Shown here: positions 62,591 through 64,000 of the stretch, one piece after another
How positions within the stretch are numbered: the first letter of the stretch is position 1
How the letters are laid out: the number at the start of each line of letters is the position of its first letter
DNA from: Lentzea flava
GTDB lineage: Bacteria > Actinomycetota > Actinomycetes > Mycobacteriales > Pseudonocardiaceae
Length of the DNA: 64,000 nucleotides
Direction: 5' to 3'
Assembly: GCF_014648475.1 (NCBI RefSeq)
Contig: NZ_BMRE01000005.1
Coordinates: 1-64,000 of the forward strand
Translations under genes and position numbers: made by a program
The notes under the pieces: model-generated
Databases searched by the model: none
What the model was told of the DNA's origin: nothing
Seen by the model: the letters and a program-made list of their open reading frames with translations, nothing else

Positions 62591-64000
62591 CTAGGCGTGC
62601 ACCTTCCGGGGAGCGAGCACCTGGGTCACGGGACGCAGGGCGCCCGCGCGGGTCCGGCAGCGGCTGCACAACACCGACCTGTCACCGGGCGCGGCCAGAT
62701 GGGCGCGGATCTGTCCGGTCTCCGGCGCGTCGTCGTGGTAGACGGGCAGCGCCTTCTCCCACAGGTTGCGCGCCCTGTCGTGCTCGCCGAGCGCGGCGGC
62801 GACGTGGGCCAGGCCCTCCCTCGCCCGCGCGAGCGCCAGCGGCAGATCGCCCTCCAGCGACACCCGCTCCGCCTCGTGGAAGCCCGCCTGCGCCTCGGCC
62901 AGCCGACCGGCCGCGAGATCCGCCTCGGCCACGGCGGTGATCGCGTCGCACTCCGGTTCGTGCAGGTCCGACGACCGCGCAGCCTCCCGGGACGCGACGG
63001 CCACCGACGTCGCCTCGTCGAGGCGTCCCTGCGCCCGGTAGGTCACCGACAACCACGACAGCGCCACGACCTCCCCGCGCACGAACCCGATCGAGCGGCT
63101 CAGCCGGACCGCCCGGTCGAGCGGGTCGACCGCGAACTCGTCGCGTTCCCGGTTGTGCTCCAGCCAGCCGATGTTGATCAGCGTGATCGCCTCGCCCTCG
63201 ACCGACCCCACCCGCTGGTGGTGCACGAGAGCCTGCTCGAACAGCAACCGCGCCCTGTCGTACATGCCGAGCTGGCAGGCGACGATGCCGAGGTTGATCG
63301 CGGAGTTGACGCCGTTGTCCGCGTCGCCGAGCGTCTGCGCGACCTGACGCGCCTCCTCGAACCGCAGCGCGGACTCGGTGAGGTCACCGGCCTGCAGCAG
63401 CGAGACGCCGAGATCACGCAGCCCGCCGGCGAGCGCGGGCAGGTCGTCGAGCTCCCGGCAGATCGCGACCGACCGCTCCAGGACGTCGCGCACCTCGAGG
63501 CTGCGGCCCTGCTCCCGCAACGCGAACGCCACCGTCTGCCACGCGAGCGCGAGCCCGCGCTGGTCGCCCAGCTCACGGGCCGCCCGCACCGCCTGGTCGG
63601 CCAGCTCCAGCACGCCGGCCCGCTGCCCGATCCGCTGGAAGTACGGCACCAGCGCGCACGGCAGCTGCCACGCGTGCGTCAGCCAGCCGTGCGTCGCGGC
63701 GTGTTCGACGACCGCGACGAAGTTCCTGTGCTCGGCGCGCAGGCCGCGCAACGCCTCCTCGGCGCTGCCCGGCGCGGGTGCGGGTGAGTCGTGCGCAATC
63801 TCCGGGGTGAACCGCGGGTAGCCCATCGTGAGCGTCGCGCAGTACTTCTCGGCGAATCCGAGGTAGTGGTCGAACAACCGGTGCCGGGCCCCGCGCACCT
63901 CGTCGGGGCTCAGCTGCTCGGCCATGCCGCGGGCGCAGTCGCGCACCAGGTCGTGCAGGCAGTAGCGGCCGGAGTCGCGTTGCATCACCAGGTTCGTCTC
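62591..64000 (-). CDS. AfsR-like regulator, 3' part (cut by window edge)
   Basis: 470 codons are visible and the 5' end lies beyond 64,000. The first visible residues (RYCLHDLVRDCARGMAEQL) match the winged-helix end of the NB-ARC module. They are followed by a long series of TPR-like helical pairs (for example AWQTVAFALREQGRSLEVRDVL, INLGIVACQLGMYDRARLLFEQAL). The C-terminus has an unusual CSRC motif. It is probably another SARP/NB-ARC/TPR regulator. It is followed by the SARP gene and could be a second control layer of the cluster. Confidence 0.8.
   Translation of the reverse strand, partial: ETNLVMQRDSGRYCLHDLVRDCARGMAEQLSPDEVRGARHRLFDHYLGFAEKYCATLTMGYPRFTPEIAHDSPAPAPGSAEEALRGLRAEHRNFVAVVEHAATHGWLTHAWQLPCALVPYFQRIGQRAGVLELADQAVRAARELGDQRGLALAWQTVAFALREQGRSLEVRDVLERSVAICRELDDLPALAGGLRDLGVSLLQAGDLTESALRFEEARQVAQTLGDADNGVNSAINLGIVACQLGMYDRARLLFEQALVHHQRVGSVEGEAITLINIGWLEHNRERDEFAVDPLDRAVRLSRSIGFVRGEVVALSWLSVTYRAQGRLDEATSVAVASREAARSSDLHEPECDAITAVAEADLAAGRLAEAQAGFHEAERVSLEGDLPLALARAREGLAHVAAALGEHDRARNLWEKALPVYHDDAPETGQIRAHLAAPGDRSVLCSRCRTRAGALRPVTQVLAPRKVHA

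Overview
The window is high-GC actinobacterial DNA. Frequent GTG starts, several apparently leaderless promoters, SARP/AfsR regulators and modular NRPS genes point to a filamentous actinomycete, probably Pseudonocardiales (Lentzea/Saccharothrix/Actinosynnema-like). The genus is inference. No rRNA, tRNA or CRISPR array was seen.

Region 1 (1-15,800) holds housekeeping and metal-homeostasis genes. It contains a VIT/VWA protein with a MerR regulator, a secreted lysyl-oxidase-like protein, a membrane protein, two GNATs, a thiolase and hotdog thioesterase with a convergent HxlR regulator, and a Zur-box-linked pair of COG0523 proteins (one lacks the GTPase P-loop). It also has an ArsR/SmtB sensor divergent from a P1B-type metal ATPase, two methyltransferases and a macrolide-type glycosyltransferase.

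Region 2 (15,800-20,800) carries two tandem secreted DUF4394 paralogues. Their promoters share direct heptamers at 11-bp period, 9 bp upstream of a -10 box, the usual architecture of a SARP operator. A small secreted protein and a 790-aa AfsR-type regulator follow.

Region 3 (20,800-62,600) is a roughly 42-kb NRPS cluster with hydroxamate-siderophore hallmarks. A leftward unit runs from a SARP gene (62,490) to an ACP gene (29,224), with most junctions being 4-nt ATGA/GTGA overlaps. In transcription order it encodes SARP, A-R (no carrier domain), A-T-R, an unknown 329-aa protein, FAAL-ACP-C-A-T, C-A*-T-C-A-T-C-A-T, C-T, a secreted penicillin-acylase/PvdQ-type Ntn hydrolase, a small membrane protein, MbtH, an MFS exporter, a GNAT::N-hydroxylase fusion, a KAS III-like protein, an FkbH-type HAD protein and an ACP. 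A divergent pair, C-A-T-R* (leftward) and C*-A-T-R plus methyltransferase (rightward), flanks another array of 11-bp-spaced heptamers.

My model, which is inference, is as follows. A fatty acid starts the peptide (FAAL). N-hydroxylated and N-acylated ornithine or lysine supplies the iron ligand. The FkbH/ACP/KAS III trio makes and transfers a glyceryl-type C3 unit. The MFS pump exports the acylated precursor and the secreted acylase removes the fatty acyl group, as in pyoverdine maturation. Unusual points are an A-R protein with no carrier, two carriers with no working A domain, a dead A domain whose core is replaced by tandem peptide repeats, several reductase domains and no thioesterase.

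The right edge (62,591-64,000) is the 3' part of another AfsR-like NB-ARC/TPR regulator cut by the window.
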